This document shows positions 1 through 8,150 of a stretch of 64,000 nt of DNA, in pieces; the first letter of the stretch is position 1; each line of letters begins with the position of its first letter. A program made the translations under genes and the position numbers. The notes beneath the pieces were generated by a model. That model was not told where the DNA came from and ran no database searches. It saw only the letters and a list, made by a program, of their open reading frames with translations. The stretch comes from Enterovibrio sp045679545 (GTDB lineage Bacteria; Pseudomonadota; Gammaproteobacteria; Enterobacterales; Vibrionaceae), in contig NZ_CP166195.1 of the NCBI RefSeq assembly GCF_045679545.1, forward strand, positions 930,001 to 994,000. The letters are read 5' to 3'.

Positions 1-861
1 GTCATCAAAATACAGACGCTGGTATCCCAAATTGCGACTGAGTCCGGCACGCTAAATACAGCCATTGGTTCGATCTCTGAGCTTTCGGCGCGTGTGGCAG
101 ACAGGGTTGAAGTGCAGAGTGAAGAAGTAGAGTCGGTGGTCAGCTCCATCTATCAAGTTAACGATGCGGCAGACAGTATTTCATCTAATGCCCAAAACTG
201 TTCTGAAGCCTCTCGCTCCGCAAGCAATGACGGTGAATCGGCGAGGCAGGTGGTGCAACAGGCGGTGACATCTGTACAAGGTCTTGCGAAAGACATCGAC
301 CTTAGCTCATCGGTGATTGATCAATTGAACACCGAAGTGGCACGTATTGTGTCTGTGCTTGGTGTGATACGAGACATTGCCGAACAAACTAACTTGCTGG
401 CACTGAATGCCGCGATAGAGGCGGCTCGCGCAGGGGAGCAAGGCAGAGGCTTTGCTGTGGTAGCGGATGAAGTGCGTACCTTGGCCTCACGCACACAAAA
501 CAGTACCAATGAGATTCAAGGCATGATCGACAGCTTGAAGAAAGGTGCTGATGACGCGGTAGAATCAATGAGGCGTTCGAAAACAGGCGGTGAAAGCACC
601 GTTGAGTATGCGCAAAATGCAGGCGATGCATTGGAGCGCATCACGCAAGCAATCAATAACCTCAACATGATGAATGAGCAGATAGCGACAGCGGCGGAAG
701 AGCAGCGCGCTGTTGTGAATTCCGCGAATACCAGCGCGCGGAATGTGAAGGAAGTGGTTGAGGAAAGCCGAGTTGCGGCCAAGGAAAACCTTACTTACAC
801 CCAAGATATGCGTGCATCCCTAGGTAAACTCAGCGCATTGGTTGGGCAATTCCGCGTGTAG
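1..861 (+). CDS. Methyl-accepting chemotaxis protein, C-terminal part (5' end outside window)
   Basis: The reading frame is open from base 1, so this is the cytoplasmic signalling end of a chemoreceptor whose sensor and membrane parts lie before the window. The conserved hairpin tip is visible as DIAEQTNLLALNAAIEAARA, followed by GEQGRGFAVVADEVRTLA and SRTQNSTNEIQ, the segment that contacts CheA and CheW. Long heptad coiled coil lies on both sides. The protein ends at LVGQFRV with no NWETF-like CheR/CheB tether. The ligand cannot be inferred without the N-terminus. A GTG at 94 is an internal codon, not the start. A hairpin terminator follows directly. Confidence 0.95.
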   Translation, partial: VIKIQTLVSQIATESGTLNTAIGSISELSARVADRVEVQSEEVESVVSSIYQVNDAADSISSNAQNCSEASRSASNDGESARQVVQQAVTSVQGLAKDIDLSSSVIDQLNTEVARIVSVLGVIRDIAEQTNLLALNAAIEAARAGEQGRGFAVVADEVRTLASRTQNSTNEIQGMIDSLKKGADDAVESMRRSKTGGESTVEYAQNAGDALERITQAINNLNMMNEQIATAAEEQRAVVNSANTSARNVKEVVEESRVAAKENLTYTQDMRASLGKLSALVGQFRV

Positions 862-894
862 ATAAGCCGCAAAAAACACTTTTCTGAGGAATTA

Positions 895-924
895 AAAGCC
901 TGCACCTGCTGCGGGCTTAATTAG
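895..924 (+). terminator. Hairpin terminator after the chemoreceptor gene, interrupted by an IS
   Basis: AAGCCTGCA (896-904) pairs with TGCGGGCTT (910-918) around a 5-base loop, with one U-G pair. The usual T-run is missing: the sequence continues TAATTAG and then enters the IS inverted repeat at 925. A T-rich stretch (TTGTTTTTG) lies just beyond the right end of the IS, so the element may have landed in the terminator tail. That last point is inference. Confidence 0.6.
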
Positions 925-986
925 ATGGTCCGCCTTTCCTCCAACCCGCTAGGCTTGGAGGTTAGGCAAATAGGAGGCGAACCATC

Positions 987-2024
987 ATGTCTATTCAAGT
1001 CATTGGAATCGATTTAGGCAAGTCCACATTCCATCTCATTGGCCACGATAAAGCGGGCCATATCATTCTTCGCAAAAAGCTGACACGTAAAAAGCTCATC
1101 GAGTTTCTTTCCACGCTATCTCCCACACTGGTTGCGTTTGAAGCCTGCGGTGGCGCCCATTGGCTGGGACGCTTCTGCCAAAAGGCCGGACATCGCGTTA
1201 AATTACTCCCCCCTCAATATGTTCGTGCTTACGTCAAAGGTAATAAGAACGACTTTATCGATGCAGAAGCGATAGCCGAATGTGCACAGCGACCCTCAAT
1301 GCGCTACGTGGAAGTGAAGTCCGAGTATGCGCAAACCGTCGGTGCCATGCACCGTATTCGAAGTGCGTATGTGAAACAGCGAACTGCCTGCATGTCGCGT
1401 ATCGGTGCCGTGCTTCTGGAGTTTGGCGTGAGCTTGCCCAAAGGGCATGCAAAGATGCGAACCCTTTTCACATGATTAGGCACCCAAGCCGTGACCTTAC
1501 CGGACTTATTGTCAAATGAGTTGCACGAACTCCATCAGCACTATGTAGAGCTGAACGAGAAGGTAAAGCGTCAGGACCTCAAATTAGGGGCGGAGGTGGA
1601 ACAAAACTCAGATGCCCAGCTGTTGAAATCGATACCGGGTATTGGAGACATGATAGCCAGCCAGTGTGTGGCGGATTTGTCTTCTGTAGAGCAGTTCAAG
1701 AATGGGCGGGACCTGGGCGCTTGGTTAGGGTTGGTGCCGAGGCAACATTCAACGGGAGGTAAGCCTAAGTTATTAGAGATAAGTAAACGGGGGAACAAAC
1801 ACCTGCGAACCCTGTTTATTCATGGAGCGAGAGCCATTTTATCGAGGCCAGAGCAAACGGGCGCGATATTTGGGGATTGGCTAAGAAACCTGAGAGCAAC
1901 CAAGCCTTTCAATGTGGTTTGTGTCGCCCTGGCGAACAAGCTGGCTCGGATAGCGTGGGCAGTGCTGAAATACAAACACCCCTTTGAAGTAAACCAGTTA
2001 CACACGAGTTTGCATGAACGATAG
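987..2024 (+). pseudogene. IS1111-type DEDD transposase with in-frame stop codon
   Basis: One continuous frame of 345 codons is broken only by TGA at 1473-1475. The first half (987-1475) carries the RuvC-like DEDD residues: D in GIDLGKSTFHL, E in VAFEACGGAHW, and the two D of KNDFIDAEAIAE. The second half resumes in the same frame with LGTQAVTLPDLLSNELHELHQ. It contains the transposase C-terminal domain with SIPGIGDMIASQ and the serine-bearing QHSTGGK. In the family the broken position is often Trp, so a TGG to TGA change is the simplest explanation. Start ATG 987 has a good ribosome site (GGAGG). A GTG at 1491 could restart the second half, but alone it would lack the DEDD domain. The element is probably immobile unless the stop is read through or supplied in trans. 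Confidence 0.85.
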
Positions 2025-2216
2025 AAAGATGACGAAAACGGTAGAACCACCGGATTAAAACCTGACATAAAAAACAGCAGAGAATGCTTTCGGTTTTTTG
2101 AGGATAATCCGGCGCGGAACTCATCGTGGAGCGGGAAGCAAGAGCCTCCCAACAGAGACTCCGAATACATTAGCGCAGACCCACCCTGTCATTGATAAAT
2201 TGTTCTTGCAACAACG
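2025..2216 (+). ncRNA. Candidate IS1111 guide (seek/bridge) RNA region
   Basis: The space between the transposase stop and the right inverted repeat has no plausible gene and has self-pairing segments. CCGGATTA (2050-2057) matches TAATCCGG (2105-2112), enclosing a 47-base arm. A further GGGA...TCCC hairpin lies near 2132-2151. In IS1111-group elements the structured guide RNA that directs target choice is encoded at this position, downstream of the transposase. Exact RNA ends and the guide loops cannot be set from one copy. Confidence 0.45.
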
Positions 2217-2227
2217 AGGCGGACCAT

Positions 2228-2587
2228 ACATTGTTTTTGTTGCTCAAAAATTGCTGCCCAATGGGCGCGTTTTTGCTCTTGGTTCATGGTGCCTCCGATG
2301 AAAAAGGCACTATGTCAAAGCCCGGGTGTTATTGGTATGTGGGGTTTGTTAACCGCTTACTTTTATGTTAGGGAGAATAATCACATTAGCTGCTAAACTA
2401 ATCATGAAAACTTTCATGGTTGGTTTTTTCTATCTTGTTTCTATTATAGATTCGATAAGATTTCCATATTAAAGAAAAGCTGATGTGTGGAATATTTTTA
2501 ATTTCAATGTAGTGGTTGTTAAAATAACAGGGTTATCATGTGTATACTAATCTTTCCATGTGTGCTATTACATTTTTATTCCTTATT
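2228..2587. other. Gap between IS and accessory genes
   Basis: No supported gene. It begins with the T-rich right flank of the IS and holds a small GCCCAATGGGC palindrome (2250-2260) followed by GCGTTTTTG, which may be a terminator remnant. The rest is AT-rich. Confidence 0.4.
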
Positions 2588-3053
2588 TCAATGGCGCATC
2601 CAAAACCCGAAGCTGGAAAAATTATTTTTCATCCACCATTGATTATTTTTCACTACATATTCACGATTCATGTTTACAGCCTGACTCTCAACTGGGTTTA
2701 ATACTACAGAGTTTATTCGCCTAGCTTTAAATACTTCACTTTCTGGGACTACTACTGTAATGTGCCCACTAAGTTCGGTATTATTCCTTTTGGCTGCAAT
2801 AATGCAAGCATTCCCATCATTAGCACTTTCTTGAAGTTCATCTAAATTTTCCGTTGTATACCAACCAACCAAAAGACGAACCAAACTCGGATAACCAATC
2901 GTGTATGGCATTTGCACTTGTTTCAAATAGATTAACACCTAGTTTTGGAGTTACTCTCTGGCCAGACTGAATGCTTTTGATGGAGTTCGCATCCCACCAA
3001 ACGCGAGGGATATAGACGTTGCATAGATAACAATAGTCATATGCATAAATATT
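2588..3053 (-). pseudogene. Frameshifted papain-like (NlpC/P60/CHAP-type) amidase-like gene
   Basis: Two overlapping minus-strand frames together give one protein. The upstream frame (from about 3053) reads YDYCYLCNVYIPRVWWDA and later AIHDWLSEFGSSFGW. The downstream frame continues GWYTTENLDELQ and ends with GHITVVVPESEVF, PVESQAVN and FSSFGFWMRH. The join is at CCAACCAACC (2861-2870 on the plus strand): removing one CCAA unit restores SFGWYTTEN. A CN(V/F)(Y/F) cysteine and a later GH(I/V)xVV histidine are the usual catalytic pair of papain-like amidases, including type VI secretion effectors. That assignment is a motif-based inference. A TGA at 3054-3056 also cuts the frame from anything upstream, so the 5' part is lost or shifted. 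It lies downstream of two other minus-strand genes of unknown role. Confidence 0.6.
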
Positions 3054-3296
3054 TCAGGAGGTAGTTCCATTATTTTCACTGTACCTTTCTGATTCTTCAA
3101 CGTCCAGCCAATCAATTATTTAATGTATTGAGTTAACTTTATTTGGTGATGTATCCATTTTATCACGCAAAGCTTGCCCATTTTCTTTTTATGCATATGC
3201 CCACTGATGGTTGCACCTAGAAACTGAATTTTGTGAGTGCAAATGTAAAAGCAAATAGGTGTCTATATTTCTCATTCTCAATTCTTTATTGAATGG

Positions 3297-4277
3297 CTAG
3301 AAAACAACTGACCAACCGATTTGATAGCTTTGTTCTTCATCAATAGAGAATGGCAATTTCCCATCAGTAAATGCAATATAAAAATTTTGGTCAAAGAATA
3401 ATCCAGCTCTAAATAACCCATAGCTTTGCAAGTTTGCATCTGTGATTTCTTTTGGTGCGTCCACTTCATAATAATGGATATAATATGTTTCAAGTTTTTT
3501 TATTCCGGAAATGGGTATTTCAACCTGTAAGAAAGCCTTTCCTTTGAGACGATCATAATGCTTATCGTCATTACCCTGGAGTATCTCGTTTCTAAGCGTA
3601 TCATTTACAGAATTTACGCGAGCGTAATCAACAGAAAGGTTTATGAAGTTGTTAATTGATGTCACGTTTTGCCACAAATGGATGGATGCGCTCGCGCCAT
3701 AATTGAAATTACTGTTTTCATTACTTTGATCTAGTTCATAAGAGGTGAATGCTCCAATATGATAAGTGTAATCGTTAGACACAAATTTTCTATACCCTGC
3801 TCCTATTCTTGCCTGGCTGTAATCTAGCGGGTTCTTCTTCGCTTCGGTACCAATGGTTCCGTTAACGTCTAGTGTTAAATCAAACTCGGAAAAGTTGAAT
3901 TTTGATATTTCATTTTGTTTATTTATCTCAATTTCAAGGTGTTCGCATTTGGTGTTATCACCTTTGTTTTCCCTTAAGCAATCCCGGTATTCTTTTGTTT
4001 TTCCAGTTGGCGTTGTTGACTGTCCGTGATTGTTGGCAATGACTATTTCGTCTGACGTTCGATGCCCCCAAGATTTTTTTAAGTCAAATCCGATTCCTCC
4101 CCCAGAGGCTGTTGAGTTACCATTTGTCATCATAAATAGATCAATTTCAGCCCCCAAAATGTTGAGATTGGTAAGGTTTTTTCTTCCAGTTTCTTCTGCC
4201 GTGTCAGTTCCTTCTTCTGCAATGCAGGTTGATGAGAGGGAAATGATGAGAAGTGGTGTTAATATAATGTTTTTCAT
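3297..4277 (-). CDS. Hypothetical exported, probably outer-membrane or periplasmic protein
   Basis: This 326-residue protein has a clear signal peptide (MKNIILTPLLIISLSSTCIA, cleavage near residue 20) and no other hydrophobic segment. The mature part is rich in aromatic residues and alternating polar strands, such as ARIGAGYRKFVSNDYTYHIGAF and FYIAFTDGKLPFS. It ends in SYQIGWSVVF with a terminal Phe, as in many beta-barrel outer-membrane proteins. A cysteine pair lies in the 100-115 region (CLRENKGDNTKCEHL). I do not recognise the family. Its start lies 3 bases after the stop of the upstream 86-residue gene, so the two are almost certainly cotranscribed. Function unknown. Confidence 0.7.
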   Translation of the reverse strand: MKNIILTPLLIISLSSTCIAEEGTDTAEETGRKNLTNLNILGAEIDLFMMTNGNSTASGGGIGFDLKKSWGHRTSDEIVIANNHGQSTTPTGKTKEYRDCLRENKGDNTKCEHLEIEINKQNEISKFNFSEFDLTLDVNGTIGTEAKKNPLDYSQARIGAGYRKFVSNDYTYHIGAFTSYELDQSNENSNFNYGASASIHLWQNVTSINNFINLSVDYARVNSVNDTLRNEILQGNDDKHYDRLKGKAFLQVEIPISGIKKLETYYIHYYEVDAPKEITDANLQSYGLFRAGLFFDQNFYIAFTDGKLPFSIDEEQSYQIGWSVVF

Positions 4278-4280
4278 ATT

Positions 4281-4541
4281 TTACTCTATTTCATCGATTG
4301 TTCTGAATTTATCATCAAAGTATGTGTATATGTCATTTAGCGTTTTATCTGACTCTGCCAGTATATCCTTAAGACCTGTCAATAATTCTGTGTAAGTTAA
4401 TTTTCCATTAATATATTTATCTTCAAGTCCATGAAGTACACCACTGCCACTGACATAGTTGATTAAAGTTGAAGCTGCTTGAGTGGCTTGTATTTGTCTT
4501 ATTTCTGGATCTAGGTTTGTCCAAAACTTCAACTGTGACAT
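4281..4541 (-). CDS. Hypothetical 86-residue protein
   Basis: The start chosen is the ATG at 4541 (MSQLKFWTNLDPEIRQIQAT), because GAGGTG precedes it at good spacing. The frame is open further upstream to 4688 (a Trp-rich MKYALQKWWLIMAW stretch), so a 135-residue form is possible but has no good ribosome site. The protein is acidic and helical, with two likely amphipathic helices, and ends KFRTIDEIE. No signal peptide and no recognised domain. It is coupled to the exported protein gene that follows by 3 bases. It could be a small cytoplasmic partner or regulator, but nothing in the sequence decides this. Confidence 0.6.
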   Translation of the reverse strand: MSQLKFWTNLDPEIRQIQATQAASTLINYVSGSGVLHGLEDKYINGKLTYTELLTGLKDILAESDKTLNDIYTYFDDKFRTIDEIE

Positions 4542-5076
4542 TTTCACCTCACCAGCTTTGTTTACATTGTTTGGGATGTGATCGTCACCAAAGTATGGGC
4601 TGCGAAAGGCAGACCAAATGATTACGCATAAGCTACTGTCTGAGGACCAAGCCATAATTAACCACCATTTTTGGAGTGCATATTTCATTGATAAAAGGTG
4701 TATTCCTGCAATGATACGGTTATTAATTATGAGCTAAATCGATCTTCTTGGTGACCCAAAAGTGAGAATAATTATTTTTTGTTCTGTACTTTTGTATATG
4801 TGGCCTCTGCATTTGGCTGGAGGTTTTTGATTTTTAGAAAATTCTCATACAAGGGCATTAATAACGTAGTAACACCAGTGATGCTTATTTGGATTGGATT
4901 TTTAATCGATTAGTTAACATAGTGGCGAATATGAACGCTTTGATGCTGACGGTGACCCAATTCACACATTGTTTTTCATGCGCGTTTTGTCCAGTAAATG
5001 ATAGATATTTCATCTGTTTGTCCAGCTCGTTAAGGCATAGCATCAAGCTGTCTGAATCAAACGATAAGTAGAGCAA
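4542..5076. other. Intergenic region upstream of the PTS genes
   Basis: It separates the minus-strand accessory unit from the plus-strand PTS genes. No convincing gene is present; short open frames here lack ribosome sites and family resemblance. A CRP-like palindrome is annotated separately at 4951. Confidence 0.5.
4951..4966. promoter_or_regulatory. Candidate CRP-cAMP site upstream of EIIB/FPr genes
   Basis: GGTGA-CCCAAT-TCACA matches the TGTGA-N6-TCACA consensus with one mismatch and exact spacing. It lies 111 bases before the EIIB start, a plausible activator position for a PTS operon. Confidence 0.5.
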
Positions 5077-5373
5077 ATGAACGTTGTTGCTATCACTGCA
5101 TGCCATACCGGAATCGCCCATTGTTACATGGCGGCAGACCGCCTGACTGAGGCAGCCAAAGCGCTCGCCATTACCATTAAAATTGAAACCCAAGGTGCCA
5201 TGGGTATCGAAAACAAAATCTCCAAGCGCGAGTTTGATTCCGCGGATTTTATATTGTTGGCCACTGAAATTAGCCCGGCAGAAAGCGATCGCTATGAAGG
5301 GAAAAATCCCACCATCGTTTCCGTGCAAGACGCCATCAATCACCCCTTATCTCTTTTGAAAAAATTTAAGTGA
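5077..5373 (+). CDS. PTS fructose/mannose-type EIIB domain protein
   Basis: A 98-residue stand-alone IIB of the fructose family. It accepts phosphate on a Cys from EIIA and passes it to the incoming sugar at EIIC. The phospho-Cys loop is ITACHTGIAHCYMAADRL, where the usual motif is CPTGIAHTxMAAE. The Pro after the Cys is His here and the Thr is Cys, so it is a divergent copy. The rest (KIETQGAMGIENKIS, ADFILLATEI) is typical. The stop overlaps the region where the next gene begins, so the two are translationally close. No EIIC lies beside it; the nearest is at 25.4-26.5 kb with its own canonical EIIB. Confidence 0.85.
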   Translation: MNVVAITACHTGIAHCYMAADRLTEAAKALAITIKIETQGAMGIENKISKREFDSADFILLATEISPAESDRYEGKNPTIVSVQDAINHPLSLLKKFK

Positions 5374-5378
5374 ACACA

Positions 5379-7859
5379 ATGAAAAAAGAAGTCGCATTTA
5401 CCTGTGAACTGCCAAACGGTATTCACGCTCGCCCAGCAAACCACCTTGAAGCGGTTTGCCGTCAATTTACCAGCGAGATCACGCTGAAAAACCTGCGTAA
5501 CGAGAACACAGGTTCAGCAAAAAGCGTATTGTCGCTGGTGGGTACAGACACCCTGTTGAACGACCCTTGTTCATTGATCATTGAAGGTGATGACGCAGAA
5601 GCGGCATTTGATGTGCTGGCGACGTACCTACGCGAAGAATTCCCGCATTGTGACGAAGAGTTAGTGGTGATGGATGAGGGCGATGTGACCCTGCCACAAT
5701 CACTGATGAACCATAACCCAACCCTTATCCGCGCGAAGCGTCTGTCTGCAGGTATCGCCAAGGGTAAACTCATTCGTTACAACGACATCGAACTGTCTGT
5801 GTTCGAGCAAGAAACCGCCACGCTAACCTTCGAGCAAGCGAAGCAGCACGTGACTGAAACGCTGATTGATAAAGCAGAGTTGGCGAGCGGCCAAGAAAAG
5901 GAAATCATCAAAGCGCATTTGGGGATCTTGAACGATGACACCCTAAACGAAAAAGTGTCGGGTTTTGTGTCGAGCGGGGAGTCGCTGGCGAAGGCAGTTC
6001 TTCTGACCGTAGCTGCTATTACTGAAACCCTGATGCAGTCATCGTCTGCATACCTAAAAGAGCGCGTGTTGGACATCAAGGACATCGCGTTGCAATTGCT
6101 GATGACAGCGCATCCACATGTTGAAGTATCGACAGACTTCACTTTAACCGAACCGTCTATCGTGATTGCTAATGACTTAACGCCAAGCCAATTCTTGGGT
6201 CTAGATCGTGCATTCTTACAAGGCTTGATCCTGACGCAAGCAGGTTCTACCTCGCACACTGTGATTTTGGCGCGCGCGTTCAACATTCCTGCAGTCTCTG
6301 GCGTTGAAATCGACGAGTGTACGAAGCACGAAGGCGAAACACTGTTCGTGGATGGCGGGCTAGGCATCGTGGCGTTAGCGCCATCTGACGCAGTTGCTAC
6401 TTACTTTGAGCGTGCTATGTGGTTGGCAGAACAAGTCAAAGCCTCTGAAAGCGAATACCTAAACCTACAAGCACAAACCAAAGATGGCCACAAGATTGAA
6501 ATCGCGGCAAACATCGCGTGTACCGTAGAAGCGGAATCGGCGTTTGCGAAAGGGGCTGAAGGTATTGGCCTGTTCCGTACAGAAATGCTGTTCATGGATC
6601 GCACCACTGCCCCTGATGAGCAAGAACAATTCGACGCCTACAAGCAAGTGCTGGAAGCCGCAGGCGACAAGGCGGTGATCATCCGCACCATGGATATCGG
6701 TGGTGACAAGCCGCTTGATTACCTGAATCTGCCACACGAGCACAACCCGTTCTTGGGTTACCGCGCGGTGCGCATCTACCCGCAATTCCTTGCGCTGTTC
6801 CACACTCAACTTCGTGCGATTTTGCGTGCGGCGCAATTCGGTCACACCAAAGTGATGATCCCGATGATTCAAAGCATCGAGGAAATCCGTTGGGTGAAAG
6901 AGCAGCTTGAGATCGTGAAAGCGGAACTGACGAACGACAACACGCCATTTGGTGCGATTGAGCTTGGCATCATGGTAGAAATTCCATCGGTGGCCTTCAT
7001 CATGGATCAGTTCTGCAAAGAAGTGGATTTCTTCAGTATTGGCTCTAACGACATGACCCAATACCTGCTGGCGGTTGACCGTGACAACGACAACGTTGCC
7101 AAGCTTTACAACAGCCTAGCGCCGTCGTTCCTGCGCTTACTTCGCGCGGTGGTCTCTGGCGCGCAAGCGCACGACAAATGGGTTGGTCTGTGTGGTGAGC
7201 TAGGCGCGAACAAGAAGGTTCTTCCACTGTTAGTGGGCGCGGGCTTGAACGAGCTAAGCATGGCGGCACCAAGCATTGCACCAACCAAAGCGGCACTTCG
7301 TCAGTTTGACAGCGAAGCGTGTAAAGCGCTGTTCAATGAAGCGTGTGATTGCGCGACGATCGCCGACGTTGAAGCCTTGCTTGAAGCGTTCGCACAGTCT
7401 CAAGAAGACAAACCATTGCTTGACGTTGAATGTGTGCTGCTTGATTGCGACTTCAACAGCAAAGAAGAAGCGATTCAAACGCTGGTGGGTAACCTAGGTG
7501 TGCGTGGTCGTACTCACGTGGTGAACGAGTTAGAAGCCGATATCTGGGCGCGTGAATCTGTGTTCACCACCGGCCTTGGTAATGGCTTTGCTATCCCGCA
7601 CACCAAATCAGACAACATTGCGCATTCGTCTATCTCTATCGCTCGCTTGAACAAGCCTGTGATTTGGAGCGACGACGAAGATGGAGCGGTCGAGTTTGTC
7701 ATCATGCTGACGCTAAATAAAAACCAGGGCGATCAGCACATGCGCATTTTCTCTGGCCTTGCGCGCAAACTTATCCACGAATCTTTCCGCAACACCCTAA
7801 AAACAATGACGACGGAAGCTGAAATCATCAGCTACCTGCAGTCTGAGCTCTCTTTGTAA
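5379..7859 (+). CDS. fryA: Multiphosphoryl transfer protein, HPr-EI-EIIA(Fru) fusion
   Basis: About 826 residues, close to the length and domain order of E. coli FryA. Domain 1 (about 1-90) is HPr with the phospho-His in NGIHARPAN. Domain 2 (about 110-650) is enzyme I: the phospho-His loop is TQAGSTSHTVILARAF, followed by GLFRTEMLFMDR, IRTMDIGGDKPLDYL, SIGSNDMTQYLLAVDRDN and LCGELG of the PEP-binding barrel. Domain 3 (about 690-826) is a fructose-type EIIA with its His in GNGFAIPHTKSD. The protein can therefore carry phosphate from PEP all the way to an EIIB by itself. ATG 5379 is preferred; a GTG at 5370 overlaps the upstream stop and would add three residues. The substrate is unproven; the neighbouring mannosidases point to mannose or a derivative. 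Confidence 0.92.
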   Translation: MKKEVAFTCELPNGIHARPANHLEAVCRQFTSEITLKNLRNENTGSAKSVLSLVGTDTLLNDPCSLIIEGDDAEAAFDVLATYLREEFPHCDEELVVMDEGDVTLPQSLMNHNPTLIRAKRLSAGIAKGKLIRYNDIELSVFEQETATLTFEQAKQHVTETLIDKAELASGQEKEIIKAHLGILNDDTLNEKVSGFVSSGESLAKAVLLTVAAITETLMQSSSAYLKERVLDIKDIALQLLMTAHPHVEVSTDFTLTEPSIVIANDLTPSQFLGLDRAFLQGLILTQAGSTSHTVILARAFNIPAVSGVEIDECTKHEGETLFVDGGLGIVALAPSDAVATYFERAMWLAEQVKASESEYLNLQAQTKDGHKIEIAANIACTVEAESAFAKGAEGIGLFRTEMLFMDRTTAPDEQEQFDAYKQVLEAAGDKAVIIRTMDIGGDKPLDYLNLPHEHNPFLGYRAVRIYPQFLALFHTQLRAILRAAQFGHTKVMIPMIQSIEEIRWVKEQLEIVKAELTNDNTPFGAIELGIMVEIPSVAFIMDQFCKEVDFFSIGSNDMTQYLLAVDRDNDNVAKLYNSLAPSFLRLLRAVVSGAQAHDKWVGLCGELGANKKVLPLLVGAGLNELSMAAPSIAPTKAALRQFDSEACKALFNEACDCATIADVEALLEAFAQSQEDKPLLDVECVLLDCDFNSKEEAIQTLVGNLGVRGRTHVVNELEADIWARESVFTTGLGNGFAIPHTKSDNIAHSSISIARLNKPVIWSDDEDGAVEFVIMLTLNKNQGDQHMRIFSGLARKLIHESFRNTLKTMTTEAEIISYLQSELSL

Positions 7860-7877
7860 TAACTCAATTACGATTTC

Positions 7878-7907
7878 AGGTGCTGCATCCCCCTGCGGCA
7901 CCTTTTT
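7878..7907 (+). terminator. Intrinsic terminator after the phosphotransferase gene
   Basis: AGGTGC..GCA and TGC..GCACCT form a stem around TCCCCC, followed by a run of Ts (7902-7908). It ends the EIIB-FPr unit. Confidence 0.85.
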
Positions 7908-8111
7908 TAAAAGATCCACTTATCGGGAGGACTATTAGCGAAGCCTTGGTTGTTTTTTAAACCAGAAACAGTAGATGGAATGAATGGTTAGATTTATATA
8001 AAAGCTATTAGTCATTGACTGCTCGAAATAACGAACCTCCAAAATATATTTAAACAATGTGGTCATGTTTAAGTGTCTGCGGTTTTCCATAACGATAAAA
8101 CGTGAAAAATT

Positions 8112-8135
8112 AAAGGGAGAGCCCTCCCCCTTTTT
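8112..8135 (+). promoter_or_regulatory. Leader hairpin just before the first GH92 gene
   Basis: AAAGGGAG...CTCCCCCTTTTT can fold as GGGAG/CTCCC (or AAAGGG/CCCTTT) and is followed by Ts. It ends about 15 bases before the start codon, so it may act as an attenuator or protect the mRNA 5' end. The 250 bases before it hold no gene; promoter elements were not identified with confidence. Confidence 0.4.
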
Positions 8136-8150
8136 CTAAAAGGAATGAAA

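Larger units (their letters stand above)
925..2227 (+). mobile_element. IS110-family element, IS1111 group
   Basis: A DEDD-type transposase gene is framed by a perfect 11-base inverted repeat, ATGGTCCGCCT (925-935) and AGGCGGACCAT (2217-2227). Short inverted repeats near the ends are the mark of the IS1111 group; IS110-group members lack them. About 50 bases precede the transposase and about 190 non-coding bases follow it, as expected when the guide RNA sits at the right end. The true tips may lie a few bases outside the repeats, as is usual in the group. No target duplication is seen, which is normal for these elements. Confidence 0.85.

Noticed and set aside
2098..2301. Open frame across the right end of the IS
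   Set aside because: It crosses the inverted repeat and the structured guide-RNA region, has no ribosome site and no family resemblance.
4889..5071. 60-codon open frame just before the EIIB gene
   Set aside because: It contains the CRP-like site, lacks a ribosome site and shows no conserved-looking segment.
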